Of a stretch of DNA of 16,746 nt, positions 1-6,783 are shown one piece after another; position 1 is the first letter of the stretch, and each line of letters begins with the position of its first letter. The position numbers were made by a program, and so were the translations under genes. The stretch is from CANGYM01 sp044235825. GTDB lineage: Bacteria; Pseudomonadota; Alphaproteobacteria; JAJTHO01; CANGYM01. The DNA lies in NCBI GenBank assembly GCA_044235825.1, contig JBIIHL010000030.1:1-16746 (forward strand), given 5' to 3'. A model generated the notes under the pieces. The model did not search any database. It worked only from the letters and a program-made list of their open reading frames with translations, and had not been told where the DNA came from.

Positions 1-217
1 ATTTCCCCGGATAACAACGGGAAGAAACACTGCCATGATGGGGCTGAAGGTGCCCCGTGAGTGTCCGCAGCAAGGTGGTTTTGCCGCTGGCTATACCCCC
101 CTCGATCACCGCCGCCGATCCGCGGTCTATGGAAAAGGTAACATCGTTCAGGGCCCAACCGGTTTGCCCCGCATAACGAAAAAAAACATGGTGCGCTGAA
201 AAAAATCCAAAAGACAT
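1..217 (-). CDS. ABC transporter ATP-binding protein, N-terminal part (cut by window edge)
   Basis: Reading leftward from an ATG at 217-215, the frame stays open for 72 codons to the window edge. It begins MSFGFFSAHHVFFRYAG and then has the typical start of an ABC ATPase: a W-A-L-N-D-V-T-F-S-I strand pair, followed by a Walker A loop at residues 40-48 (GGIASGKTT) and L-L-R-T-L-T-G after it. Such subunits bind and hydrolyse ATP to drive an ABC transporter or a related membrane machine. Walker B, the signature motif and everything downstream lie outside the window, so substrate and subfamily cannot be assigned. The Walker A middle residues (IAS) differ from the more common P/N-G/S-G pattern. 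A GGTGGA stretch lies a few bases before the ATG. The gene is divergent from the secretion cluster and probably not part of it. Confidence 0.8.
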   Translation of the reverse strand, partial: MSFGFFSAHHVFFRYAGQTGWALNDVTFSIDRGSAAVIEGGIASGKTTLLRTLTGHLQPHHGSVSSRCYPGK

Positions 218-410
218 GCATCCACCATGACGGGGTTTGGGGCGTTTTGAAAGCCATTTTTGTCAACTTTAGCCCCTTTTTTTGCCTTTGACCAGAGGGC
301 ACAAACCTGTCACCGTGATTGCCGTTTAACCCTTTCTTGACCTCTGTCTGTTATCCCATGGAAAACATGGCGATAAAAGCGCCTGAACACTCTTGGCTAA
401 GGATCCTGTC
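218..410. other. Divergent intergenic region between ABC gene and T4SS cluster
   Basis: These 193 bases separate the leftward ABC gene from the rightward secretion operon and should hold promoters for both. I see isolated -35-like hexamers (TTGACC at 337-342 on plus; TTGACA on minus, complement of 261-266), but neither has a convincing -10 at 16-18 bases. A short inverted repeat, CCATG-gaaaa-CATGG, lies at about 356-370. No gene was seen here. Confidence 0.4.
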
Positions 411-611
411 ATGATGTCAAAATTATTTATCTTTCGCATGATCAGTGCTATGGTTATTCTTATGACCATAACGGCCTGTTCTTCTTTATACGGCAGCAAA
501 GAATCCCCCGATCCTGTGGGCATTGGCACGGATCCTGAGGAGCTCAAGCGCAGCCCCTGTGCCTGTAACGAAGTGCCGCAGAATTACAACTCTTGGAAAA
601 CACCGGTTTAA
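411..611 (+). CDS. Small lipoprotein at VirB7 position of the T4SS
   Basis: This 66-residue protein has a lipoprotein signal peptide: a short basic start (MMSKLFIFR), a hydrophobic stretch, and a lipobox I-T-A-C whose Cys23 would be lipidated. The mature part is only about 44 residues and has two more cysteines (Cys50, Cys52) near its end. In Agrobacterium, VirB7 is a similarly tiny outer-membrane lipoprotein that sits next to virB8 and stabilises VirB9 by disulfide. Size, lipobox, extra Cys and position directly before virB8 all fit, but there is too little sequence to prove homology. I chose the ATG at 411 because AAGGA at 399-403 is seven bases upstream; the frame is also open from a TTG at 393. 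The stop is three bases before virB8, so translation is probably coupled. Confidence 0.7.
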   Translation: MMSKLFIFRMISAMVILMTITACSSLYGSKESPDPVGIGTDPEELKRSPCACNEVPQNYNSWKTPV

Positions 612-614
612 TTC

Positions 615-1343
615 ATGAGTTTTAAACTTTTCGCCTTTCGAAAACGTGCGTTTCTCCCGCAACTCAAGGTTCCCGATACCACGGGGAATCCCGCCGATAA
701 ATTGGGTGTGTTTCCCACAGAAATACGGACTCAGGCGCTGGAGGGTCGTCGGTATCTGTGGACAACGCGGGTTTTTGCCATTGCGTTTTATCTGAGCATT
801 CTGCTGAATGTGGTGCTGAGTTTGACCATTTACGCGCTGGTGCCGCTGAAAAAAACACAGCCCTTTCTGGTGACCTTTGATGAGGCCAAGGATCAGGTTG
901 TCCGCATTGAACCGTTCCAGAAAAATAGTGTGGGCCTGCAGCTGTTTGCCGAAAAAATGGCATCTGAATACGTCAGCGTTCGTGAATCCATCCTGATTGA
1001 TCAGGAAGAAATGAAACGACGCTGGGAAGAAATCCTGAGATACCGCATGAGTCCTGAGGATTTTACCGATTTTATCAAAACTATTTCCGAGCCCTATCAA
1101 GAGCTTTTCAGCAAAGGCATCAACCGAAAAGTCGACATTACCCGCATTGAGCGCAAAAGCCCTGATTACATCGAAGTGTATTTTCAAACCAACGATTACG
1201 ATCGTTACGGAACGCGTTTGCTGACCAAAAACTGGGTGGCCGGTATGCGTGTGGGTTTTGCCCCCCAAACAACAACGCAACGTGAACAGTATTTTAACCC
1301 TCTTGGGTTTATGGTCTTTAGTTACAATCTAATGCAAAACTAG
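615..1343 (+). CDS. virB8: VirB8-family T4SS inner-membrane protein
   Basis: The 242-residue product is a bitopic inner-membrane scaffold of a type IV secretion system that contacts the other channel subunits. It has a cytoplasmic N-terminus of about 50 residues, one membrane span at about 53-77, and a periplasmic NTF2-like domain from about 85 to the end. The family hallmark N-P-L-G-F is present at 228-232, followed by V-F-S-Y, close to the C-terminus as usual, and the length is normal. There is no clear Shine-Dalgarno; the start lies three bases after the preceding stop, so coupled translation is likely. virB9 follows after 28 bases. DotI/IcmL of Dot/Icm systems shares this fold, but NPLGF and the flanking VirB9/VirB10/VirB11 genes favour VirB8. 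Confidence 0.88.
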   Translation: MSFKLFAFRKRAFLPQLKVPDTTGNPADKLGVFPTEIRTQALEGRRYLWTTRVFAIAFYLSILLNVVLSLTIYALVPLKKTQPFLVTFDEAKDQVVRIEPFQKNSVGLQLFAEKMASEYVSVRESILIDQEEMKRRWEEILRYRMSPEDFTDFIKTISEPYQELFSKGINRKVDITRIERKSPDYIEVYFQTNDYDRYGTRLLTKNWVAGMRVGFAPQTTTQREQYFNPLGFMVFSYNLMQN

Positions 1344-1371
1344 AAACCAAAAAACCCTAAGAGACGCGACT

Positions 1372-2595
1372 ATGACATCCCTTTCTTTTCGTCTTTTGAC
1401 ACTGTCTGTTTGTTTAGCGATTTTGGGCCAGACCCAGGCCATGGCGCAAATCCGGCCCCCTATGGGGAATCCTTCCGCCAATGCCCCTCTTTTGCCATCT
1501 GGGGGGGCTGGGCCTCGTCCTGCAGGCGGTGGGGGTCTTTTGGGTGGAGGCTCCGGAGGATCAAGCGGCGGTTCCCCCAATTTCATTGATGATACAGAGC
1601 GGGAAATCAACGCCCAAGCGGCAGGACAATATCCCCCAATGGAACGCAACAGCAACATGCCGCTGGGCGCGTTGCAAAAACAATGGAACGCCCCCACCAG
1701 CGCGGCGGGACAGGTGGCCCCGGGGATTGTGCGTTATGTCTGGCGTCCTGATTTTGTCATGGCCATACGAACCCGCGAATTCATGACAACCACCATTGAG
1801 CTTCCTGAGTGGGAAAATGTTGAACAAATTATTTTGGGCGATGCTGCGCTGTTCGAGGCTTCGCGGATCAAAGGTAACATTTTGGTGGTGCGCCCCAGTT
1901 ATGCCGGCGCTGATACCAACATGACGGTTTTGGGGACTTCGGGGAACATTTATAACTTTTATGTCCGCTCCGAAGGATGGAATTCCAACCAGATTTCTGA
2001 TTTGACGGTTTATATTTCAGCCACAAACCCCAAAAAACGTATGTTGGATGCGGCCGCCAAAGCCAGCGGCGACGAACCCACCAACACATCTGAAGACGGC
2101 ATGCCCGATGCCAGCGGGGTAACACCACCGGATTACATCCGTAAAATTGCCTTTAAACCCGACAATCTGCGTTTTGATTTAAAAATGTTTTCCCCCACAG
2201 CAGAGGATTTGGAAATTGCCCCCCTGCGCGTGTTTACCGATGGGGTGTGGACCTATTTTGACTACGGTGACAAAGCCGATACCGTACGCCGTCCTGTGAT
2301 TTTTCATATGGTGGATGAAGTCGAAAGCATGGTGAACACCCGCACCGTAGGGCCCAAAGGCAACATCATGATTGCCGAAGCTGTGGGGAATTTTGTCCTG
2401 CGAAACGGCAAACGGATCATTTGTATTTATCACCCCGATTACCCCCGCAGTTTCGAGGGCAGCAAAAGCATGCCCAAGGAATATGTTGAACCCAACAGCG
2501 CCGAACGCTTTTTCGAAGATCCTCGCTATGACGGAGGCACGCAAACCGGATTGCCCCAGCAATTAGAAAGTGCCCGTCATATTGATCCCCAGTAA
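1372..2595 (+). CDS. virB9: VirB9/CagX-family T4SS outer-membrane core protein
   Basis: VirB9 forms the outer-membrane core ring of T4SS together with VirB7 and VirB10. This 407-residue version has a signal peptide (about 1-25, cleavage after AMA), then a very Gly/Pro-rich segment at about 30-69, a VirB9 N-terminal beta domain at about 118-217, a polar linker at about 220-252, and the C-terminal CagX/VirB9 domain at about 255-357. The latter shows P-L-R-V-F-T-D-G, T-Y-F-D, V-N-T-R and F-V-L-R-N-G-K. About 50 extra residues follow the domain. Usual VirB9 proteins are about 260-300 residues, so this one is long because of the low-complexity front and the tail. The mature protein has one Cys (351), which could pair with the VirB7-like lipoprotein. 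AAGAGA lies seven bases before the ATG. Confidence 0.88.
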   Translation: MTSLSFRLLTLSVCLAILGQTQAMAQIRPPMGNPSANAPLLPSGGAGPRPAGGGGLLGGGSGGSSGGSPNFIDDTEREINAQAAGQYPPMERNSNMPLGALQKQWNAPTSAAGQVAPGIVRYVWRPDFVMAIRTREFMTTTIELPEWENVEQIILGDAALFEASRIKGNILVVRPSYAGADTNMTVLGTSGNIYNFYVRSEGWNSNQISDLTVYISATNPKKRMLDAAAKASGDEPTNTSEDGMPDASGVTPPDYIRKIAFKPDNLRFDLKMFSPTAEDLEIAPLRVFTDGVWTYFDYGDKADTVRRPVIFHMVDEVESMVNTRTVGPKGNIMIAEAVGNFVLRNGKRIICIYHPDYPRSFEGSKSMPKEYVEPNSAERFFEDPRYDGGTQTGLPQQLESARHIDPQ

Positions 2596-2606
2596 GGGAG
2601 GATGCC

Positions 2607-3725
2607 ATGAAAAAGAACGTTTGTTTTCGGGTTTTGATACCCCTGATTGTTTTGGGATTATCGGCATGTGCCCATCGGGGGCCACAGACCAGCGCCCCCT
2701 TTAGCGGAACCCCTGATGTTTCCACAAAGGTGGAAACAATAACCTTTGATGATGCCCCAGCCCCAAAGGTTTCCACCACCCTATTTTTTACCATAGACCA
2801 AGGGTTTCTGAAGGACGATGTATCCAAAACACCCTTGGGGGCTTTGATTCAACAAAAACAAAACGTTGCCCTGTCTGTTTTGATTGCAGAGCTGGCCAAG
2901 GCTGAGGGTTTGAATGTTGTTTTAGAAATGGATTTTCCGGACCGCGTTCTGCCCCTGAGTGAACTGGATCCCACGATGACGGCCTTGGCATTTCTGAAAT
3001 CTGTTGGGCAAAAAGATGATTTTTTTGTGACGTTACAAAAAAAGACCCTGACGCTGAAGAAAAAACACATCACCACCGTGCGGGTCCCCCCTGTGGGTAT
3101 TGTGAACGACAAAAAAGTGACGCTGGCCAATTATGACTTTTGGAAAACGGTCTTTAGGCAAGAAAAGGTTGATATTTTGGATATCAATCCTAATGGGACC
3201 CTTCGTTTTGAAGCCACCCCCCTAACCCTAAGCAGGATTGTAGAGCGCATGAAAACCTTTGCCCAGCAGGGGGAAATTCTTGATCTTCAGATGGCGTATC
3301 TTTCATTTTCCAAACCCATGGCCTCGGTTCTGCCGGCCGTGGCCAATTTACCATCAACACCTTTAGAGCCCGGGCGCAGCGTCAGCATCCTGAGCACATC
3401 GGGCCCCGCCGATGCTATGATGAAAGCGCTGGGGACCGCTGTTTCGGAAAAAGAAACCTATCATGCCCTGTTGTTTGTGGGGAATGTGGGAACGACACAC
3501 AGCATTTGTGATCGGGGGCTGAGGATTGCCGCGCGACGGGCAGGAAAAACCGTCACTTACGATCTGACCTTTATTGATACCGCCACCGAAGGATGCGCCC
3601 CTGTGGGACCATCCCTGCAAACCGAGGGGACGCTGGGGGATACCTTGACCCTGAACCTGAGCACCAACAACGCCTTTGTTGTGTATCCTGAGCGGATTGT
3701 TTTTAAAAAGCCCACGGATAAATAA
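2607..3725 (+). CDS. Lipoprotein with secretin N0/N1-like domains, embedded in T4SS operon
   Basis: This 372-residue protein has a lipoprotein signal peptide with lipobox L-S-A-C (Cys21), then a polar linker. Residues about 86-150 look like an STN/N0 domain as found at the front of secretins: V-L-I-A-E-L-A-K-A-E-G-L-N-V-V-L, a beta strand, T-A-L-A-F-L, and a final F-F-V-T-L strand. Residues about 176-233 (beginning Y-D-F-W, then N-P-N-G-T-L-R-F-E-A-T, L-S-R-I-V-E-R) resemble the next domain of PilN/BfpB-type pilus secretins. The remaining 140 residues are beta-rich, contain Cys301 and Cys330, and seem too short for a full secretin barrel. Small N0-domain lipoproteins (DotD; Xanthomonas VirB7) are known in T4SS cores, which supports a structural role here. 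A strong AAGGGAGG overlaps the virB9 stop. Exact family unknown. Confidence 0.7.
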   Translation: MKKNVCFRVLIPLIVLGLSACAHRGPQTSAPFSGTPDVSTKVETITFDDAPAPKVSTTLFFTIDQGFLKDDVSKTPLGALIQQKQNVALSVLIAELAKAEGLNVVLEMDFPDRVLPLSELDPTMTALAFLKSVGQKDDFFVTLQKKTLTLKKKHITTVRVPPVGIVNDKKVTLANYDFWKTVFRQEKVDILDINPNGTLRFEATPLTLSRIVERMKTFAQQGEILDLQMAYLSFSKPMASVLPAVANLPSTPLEPGRSVSILSTSGPADAMMKALGTAVSEKETYHALLFVGNVGTTHSICDRGLRIAARRAGKTVTYDLTFIDTATEGCAPVGPSLQTEGTLGDTLTLNLSTNNAFVVYPERIVFKKPTDK

Positions 3726-3734
3726 GGATCAATC

Positions 3735-3848
3735 ATGAAAACCATGGTGAGTCTGTTTTTCGTTCTCTCCCCTCTCTCTATCAGGGAGAGGGAGACGATC
3801 TATCCTCCCCAACAATTACTTTGCCTTTTCATAAAAAATGATTTATAA
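3735..3848 (+). pseudogene. Possible truncated gene start disrupted by a palindromic repeat
   Basis: A 37-codon frame starts ATG-AAA-ACC-ATG with AAGGA just upstream and reads MKTMVSLFFVLSPLS, which looks like the front of a signal peptide. It then runs straight into a C/T- and G/A-rich palindrome and ends shortly after without recognisable protein. It may be the remnant of an exported T4SS component into which the repeat moved, or a meaningless frame. Nothing proves it is translated. It fills most of the 138-base gap between the lipoprotein gene and virB10, the longest gap inside this operon. Confidence 0.3.
3766..3795. repeat. Imperfect C/T–G/A palindrome (REP-like) inside T4SS operon
   Basis: The left arm TCTCCCCTCTCTCT (3766-3779) pairs with the right arm AGGGAGAGGGAGA (3783-3795), with one bulged base and one mismatch (G-U in RNA) beside a very short loop. 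It resembles the composition of the palindrome at 14719-14741. Such short G/A-C/T palindromes are common dispersed repeats in proteobacterial genomes. In the transcript it would form a stable hairpin between the lipoprotein gene and virB10; no T-run follows at once, so it is not a classical terminator. Confidence 0.55.
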
Positions 3849-3863
3849 AAAGAAAGAACGTTT

Positions 3864-5552
3864 ATGAGCACGCGCCGTTATGATGTCCCTGTTGTCCTTT
3901 GCCTTGTGGGTATCCTCATGCTCTCTCTTGGCGCTTGTGGAGATGATAAAAAGAAACAACAGGAAGCGGAGTCTGCTGCAGCCCAAAAACAAGCCAAAAG
4001 TGAAGACCCCATCCGCGACCTTTTAGACGTCGTCAACAAGGAAAAGATTCAGCCCAAAAAGCCAGCGGCCCTATCAACCTTGACCAAGGATTTGGATTTT
4101 TCGGATTTAGAGGTTGGGCAGTTGTTGACATTGCCGGCGGTTCTGAGCAACGAGGGGGATGAACCCCTGACCCTTAAAAATATCGAAGTGACAGGGGACC
4201 CAGAGTCCTTTAAAATTGCAGGGGATTGCACGATAGAAACGGCTTTGACCCCTGAAAAACGAAGCTGTCGTATGGAAGTATCGTTTCGCCCTATGGAACA
4301 AAGAACCTATCGCACAGGGATTGTTGTGACCCATTCGGGGAAAGACAGCCCACTGATTTTGAATTTGACGGGATCGGGAAAGCTGCTTCCCCCCTTGCCC
4401 GAACCTCAGGCTATGGACATTCCTGCGCCTGAAATGCAACCCCCCAGTTTGGGCTATGCCAACGCGCAGCAAGTGCTCAGCCAGCGTCGGGCCAGTGGTT
4501 TGAAAAACCTGCAACTGTTACCCACGCCCGATGGATCGTGGCGAAACAAGGATAAAAATTATGCCGGTATCGGGGATGAACCCGTCACATCCACCTATCC
4601 CGTGGACCGTAGCCGTATGATTACCGCAGACCGTTATATTCCGGCTGTTTTAGAAAACCATATCAGCACGGATATTCCTTCGGGACGTATCACCGCGGTG
4701 ATTGAACAAAACGTTTTCGGGGCCGATGGGCGCAATATCCTGATTCCTGCGGGATCTCGGGCTGTTGGTATTTACCAGTTTGGTGGTGGGAGCGGATCCG
4801 CAGGCAGACAAGGCGCTGGCAATAACGGTGGGGGCAGCAACAGCCCCACAGGATCCCGCGCCGAAGTTGTCTGGACCCGCATCATGCGCCCCGATGGGGC
4901 CGCCATTAAGGTTGGCAATCAAAGCGCCGATGTCATGGGGCGTCGAGGTTTAAGTGGGGATTTGGACCGTCGCCTTTTCGAGCGCTATGGGGAACCCTTG
5001 CTGCTGAGTATGCTGGCCACCGCCACAACGCTGGCCTTTACGGATGATAACAGTGAGGTGAGCAGCTTTACAGGACTCAATTTTGGCGGAACTCTGGGGA
5101 CGTTTTCCACAGAAGAGGTGTCCAAAGGGGAAGTGGCGGCGCGGGCCTTTACCAGCAGTTTGCTGGAAATTGCCAGAGATCTTGTGATCAACAACGCCGA
5201 TTTGCGGCCGATTTTACGGATTCCTGCGGGAACCCGCTTTGTGATTATGCCCACATCTGATATTGTGATGCGGGATCCCCAAAAGCTGGAACCTGTCACA
5301 GGGGGCGGCGATTTGATCAGCAAAGCCAAGGGTCTGATTCAGGCCCTGCAAACCGGCGATCGGGAAGCGGCTGCCCTCAGCTTGGCTGAGGTTCTGGCGG
5401 CCTCTGCCCAAGCGGGTCAGGCCAACGAGGCCGCGGGGGGCTTTGGGGGCACCATGCCAGGCCAAGATCAGGGGCAGTTCAGTTTTGGCCCACCCCCTGG
5501 GGGGGCAGAATCATCCTCAACCGCGCCTGTTCCTGGGGGGGCGGCACCATAA
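3864..5552 (+). CDS. virB10: VirB10-family T4SS protein with lipoprotein signal and ASH-like domain
   Basis: VirB10 spans the envelope in T4SS, linking the inner-membrane energy source to the outer-membrane pore. This 562-residue homologue begins with a lipoprotein signal peptide (MSTRRYDVP, a hydrophobic run, lipobox L-G-A-C, Cys25). That is unlike typical VirB10, which has a cytoplasmic tail and a non-cleaved anchor. After a charged linker, residues about 77-172 form an ASH/hydin-like beta-sandwich (L-S-N-E-G-D-E-P-L-T-L, Cys122 and Cys135, V-S-F-R-P). A Pro-rich linker leads to the VirB10/TrbI domain at about 255-470 (I-P-A-G-S-R-A, antenna helices near 378-392, I-P-A-G-T-R-F-V). That domain has a Gly/Ser-rich insertion at about 307-331. 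The last 80 residues are Ala/Gly/Pro/Gln-rich. AAGAAAGA precedes the ATG; virB11 follows after 32 bases. Confidence 0.88.
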   Translation: MSTRRYDVPVVLCLVGILMLSLGACGDDKKKQQEAESAAAQKQAKSEDPIRDLLDVVNKEKIQPKKPAALSTLTKDLDFSDLEVGQLLTLPAVLSNEGDEPLTLKNIEVTGDPESFKIAGDCTIETALTPEKRSCRMEVSFRPMEQRTYRTGIVVTHSGKDSPLILNLTGSGKLLPPLPEPQAMDIPAPEMQPPSLGYANAQQVLSQRRASGLKNLQLLPTPDGSWRNKDKNYAGIGDEPVTSTYPVDRSRMITADRYIPAVLENHISTDIPSGRITAVIEQNVFGADGRNILIPAGSRAVGIYQFGGGSGSAGRQGAGNNGGGSNSPTGSRAEVVWTRIMRPDGAAIKVGNQSADVMGRRGLSGDLDRRLFERYGEPLLLSMLATATTLAFTDDNSEVSSFTGLNFGGTLGTFSTEEVSKGEVAARAFTSSLLEIARDLVINNADLRPILRIPAGTRFVIMPTSDIVMRDPQKLEPVTGGGDLISKAKGLIQALQTGDREAAALSLAEVLAASAQAGQANEAAGGFGGTMPGQDQGQFSFGPPPGGAESSSTAPVPGGAAP

Positions 5553-5584
5553 TAAGAACTATGTTTTTTTAAAGGGGAAGGTTT

Positions 5585-6610
5585 ATGAGTGAAGGTTTTA
5601 GCGTAACGGCTCTGGACAACGAGTTGCTGACCAATGCCCTGATCCCCCTAAAAAAATGGTATGACGATCCCACAACCGAGGAAATCGCCATCAACAATCC
5701 CGGGATGATTTTCGTTAAGGCCGTTCGGGATATCTGGCGCCCGCACGAGGCCCCCGAAGTCACCGTGAAATTGATCATGGCCGTTTGCCGCATACTGGCC
5801 AATTTGACGGATCAGACCTTTGATCTGGATGGGATTCCTATCCTTTCGGCGACATTGCCTGGGGGGCACCGGTTTCAGGCCGTGGTGGGCCCCAACGTGC
5901 GTTATGATCTCTCTGATACCCAAGGCATTGCCCTGTGTATTCGTCGTTTTGATCCCAACAAAAAATACCGCCTTGACGATTTTAACCTGCGCCCAGGGGA
6001 AAAAACCATCGAGGAAACCAAACAGGAACACACCCATGAAAAACACCGCTACAGCGGTTTTGCCTATGAAGATCTGGTGGGCGCGGTCCAACAGGGAGAG
6101 GCCGTTTTGATTTCAGGGGCCACCGCCACCGGAAAAACAACCTTTCTGAATGCCTTGGTGGAATATATTCCGCTGGACCGTCGCATTATTACGGTGGAGG
6201 ACACCCGCGAGGTCATTGTCAGACACCAAAACCGCGTGCATCTGGTGGTGTCCCGAACGGCAGGGGCCAACAAAATCGGTTATTCCCATGTTTTGGATGC
6301 CGTGGTGCGAATGACGCCGGATGTGATTATTTGTGGGGAGATTTCCGTCACCAACGCCAAAAGCATTTACCGTTTGATGACCACGGGACACTCTAACTTT
6401 ATGGCCACCATCCACGCCGAAAGCCCAGAAATGGCTCTGCGGGCGTTCTGGCAGAACCTGACCCAAGAAAATCCCAATCTGGATGCCGCCGCGGCCATCG
6501 GGATTTTGGCCCGTTCCTTTGGCCGGATCGTGCAAATCGACCGCAGCAGCGGCGAGCGCGTCATCACCGCCGTGGACGCCCCCGCGCTGGTGCATCAAGT
6601 TTTGGGGTAA
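5585..6610 (+). CDS. virB11: VirB11-family T4SS hexameric ATPase
   Basis: VirB11 is a cytoplasmic hexameric ATPase that powers T4SS assembly and switching to substrate export. The 341-residue product has normal length: an N-terminal domain to about 160, then the RecA-like ATPase core. Walker A is G-A-T-A-T-G-K-T-T at 178-186 (Lys184). V-E-D-T at 204-207 is the Asp-box region. Walker B runs to C-G-E at 250-252 (Glu252). The His-box T-T-G-H-S to T-I-H-A spans 266-278. Two details are unusual: the Walker A middle reads ATAT rather than TGS, and Ser follows G-E-I where family members usually have Arg. Neither abolishes a key residue. AAGGGGAAGG lies just before the ATG. It is the last gene of the secretion run; no convincing terminator follows. 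Confidence 0.93.
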   Translation: MSEGFSVTALDNELLTNALIPLKKWYDDPTTEEIAINNPGMIFVKAVRDIWRPHEAPEVTVKLIMAVCRILANLTDQTFDLDGIPILSATLPGGHRFQAVVGPNVRYDLSDTQGIALCIRRFDPNKKYRLDDFNLRPGEKTIEETKQEHTHEKHRYSGFAYEDLVGAVQQGEAVLISGATATGKTTFLNALVEYIPLDRRIITVEDTREVIVRHQNRVHLVVSRTAGANKIGYSHVLDAVVRMTPDVIICGEISVTNAKSIYRLMTTGHSNFMATIHAESPEMALRAFWQNLTQENPNLDAAAAIGILARSFGRIVQIDRSSGERVITAVDAPALVHQVLG

Positions 6611-6783
6611 ATAGATTTTTTAAAATCCCTTGATTTCTAAGACGCCCTAATGCTAAAAATATATATCGAAAGTAAAATTCGCGCTTTTCTAGTTTTTTTT
6701 AGCTAGGTTTTAACCAAAACCTTGTATGTTAAAAAATAATTATGCAAAAGACTCAAAACCTAACCTTTTAAGGAGCCCTGATC
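6611..6783. promoter_or_regulatory. A/T-rich upstream region of the MarR-type gene with inverted repeat
   Basis: These 173 bases are strongly A/T-rich compared with the flanking genes, as expected for a promoter. They contain the inverted repeat AGGTTTT-aacc-AAAACCT (6705-6722), and the half-site AAAACCT recurs at 6755-6761. Repeated half-sites before a MarR-family gene suggest an autoregulatory operator, but this is inference. AAGGAG at 6770-6775 is the ribosome binding site of the next gene. I could not fix a -35/-10 pair. Confidence 0.4.

Noticed and set aside
261..266. TTGACA on minus strand as promoter of the ABC gene
   Set aside because: No acceptable -10 element 16-18 bases downstream.
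486..1280. Long open frame on the minus strand opposite virB8
   Set aside because: It encodes no recognisable protein, and the plus-strand frame has a clear VirB8 domain with the NPLGF motif.
6660..6705. T-rich stretch after virB11 as a terminator
   Set aside because: The T8 run is not preceded by a stable G/C stem; only weak A/T pairing is possible.
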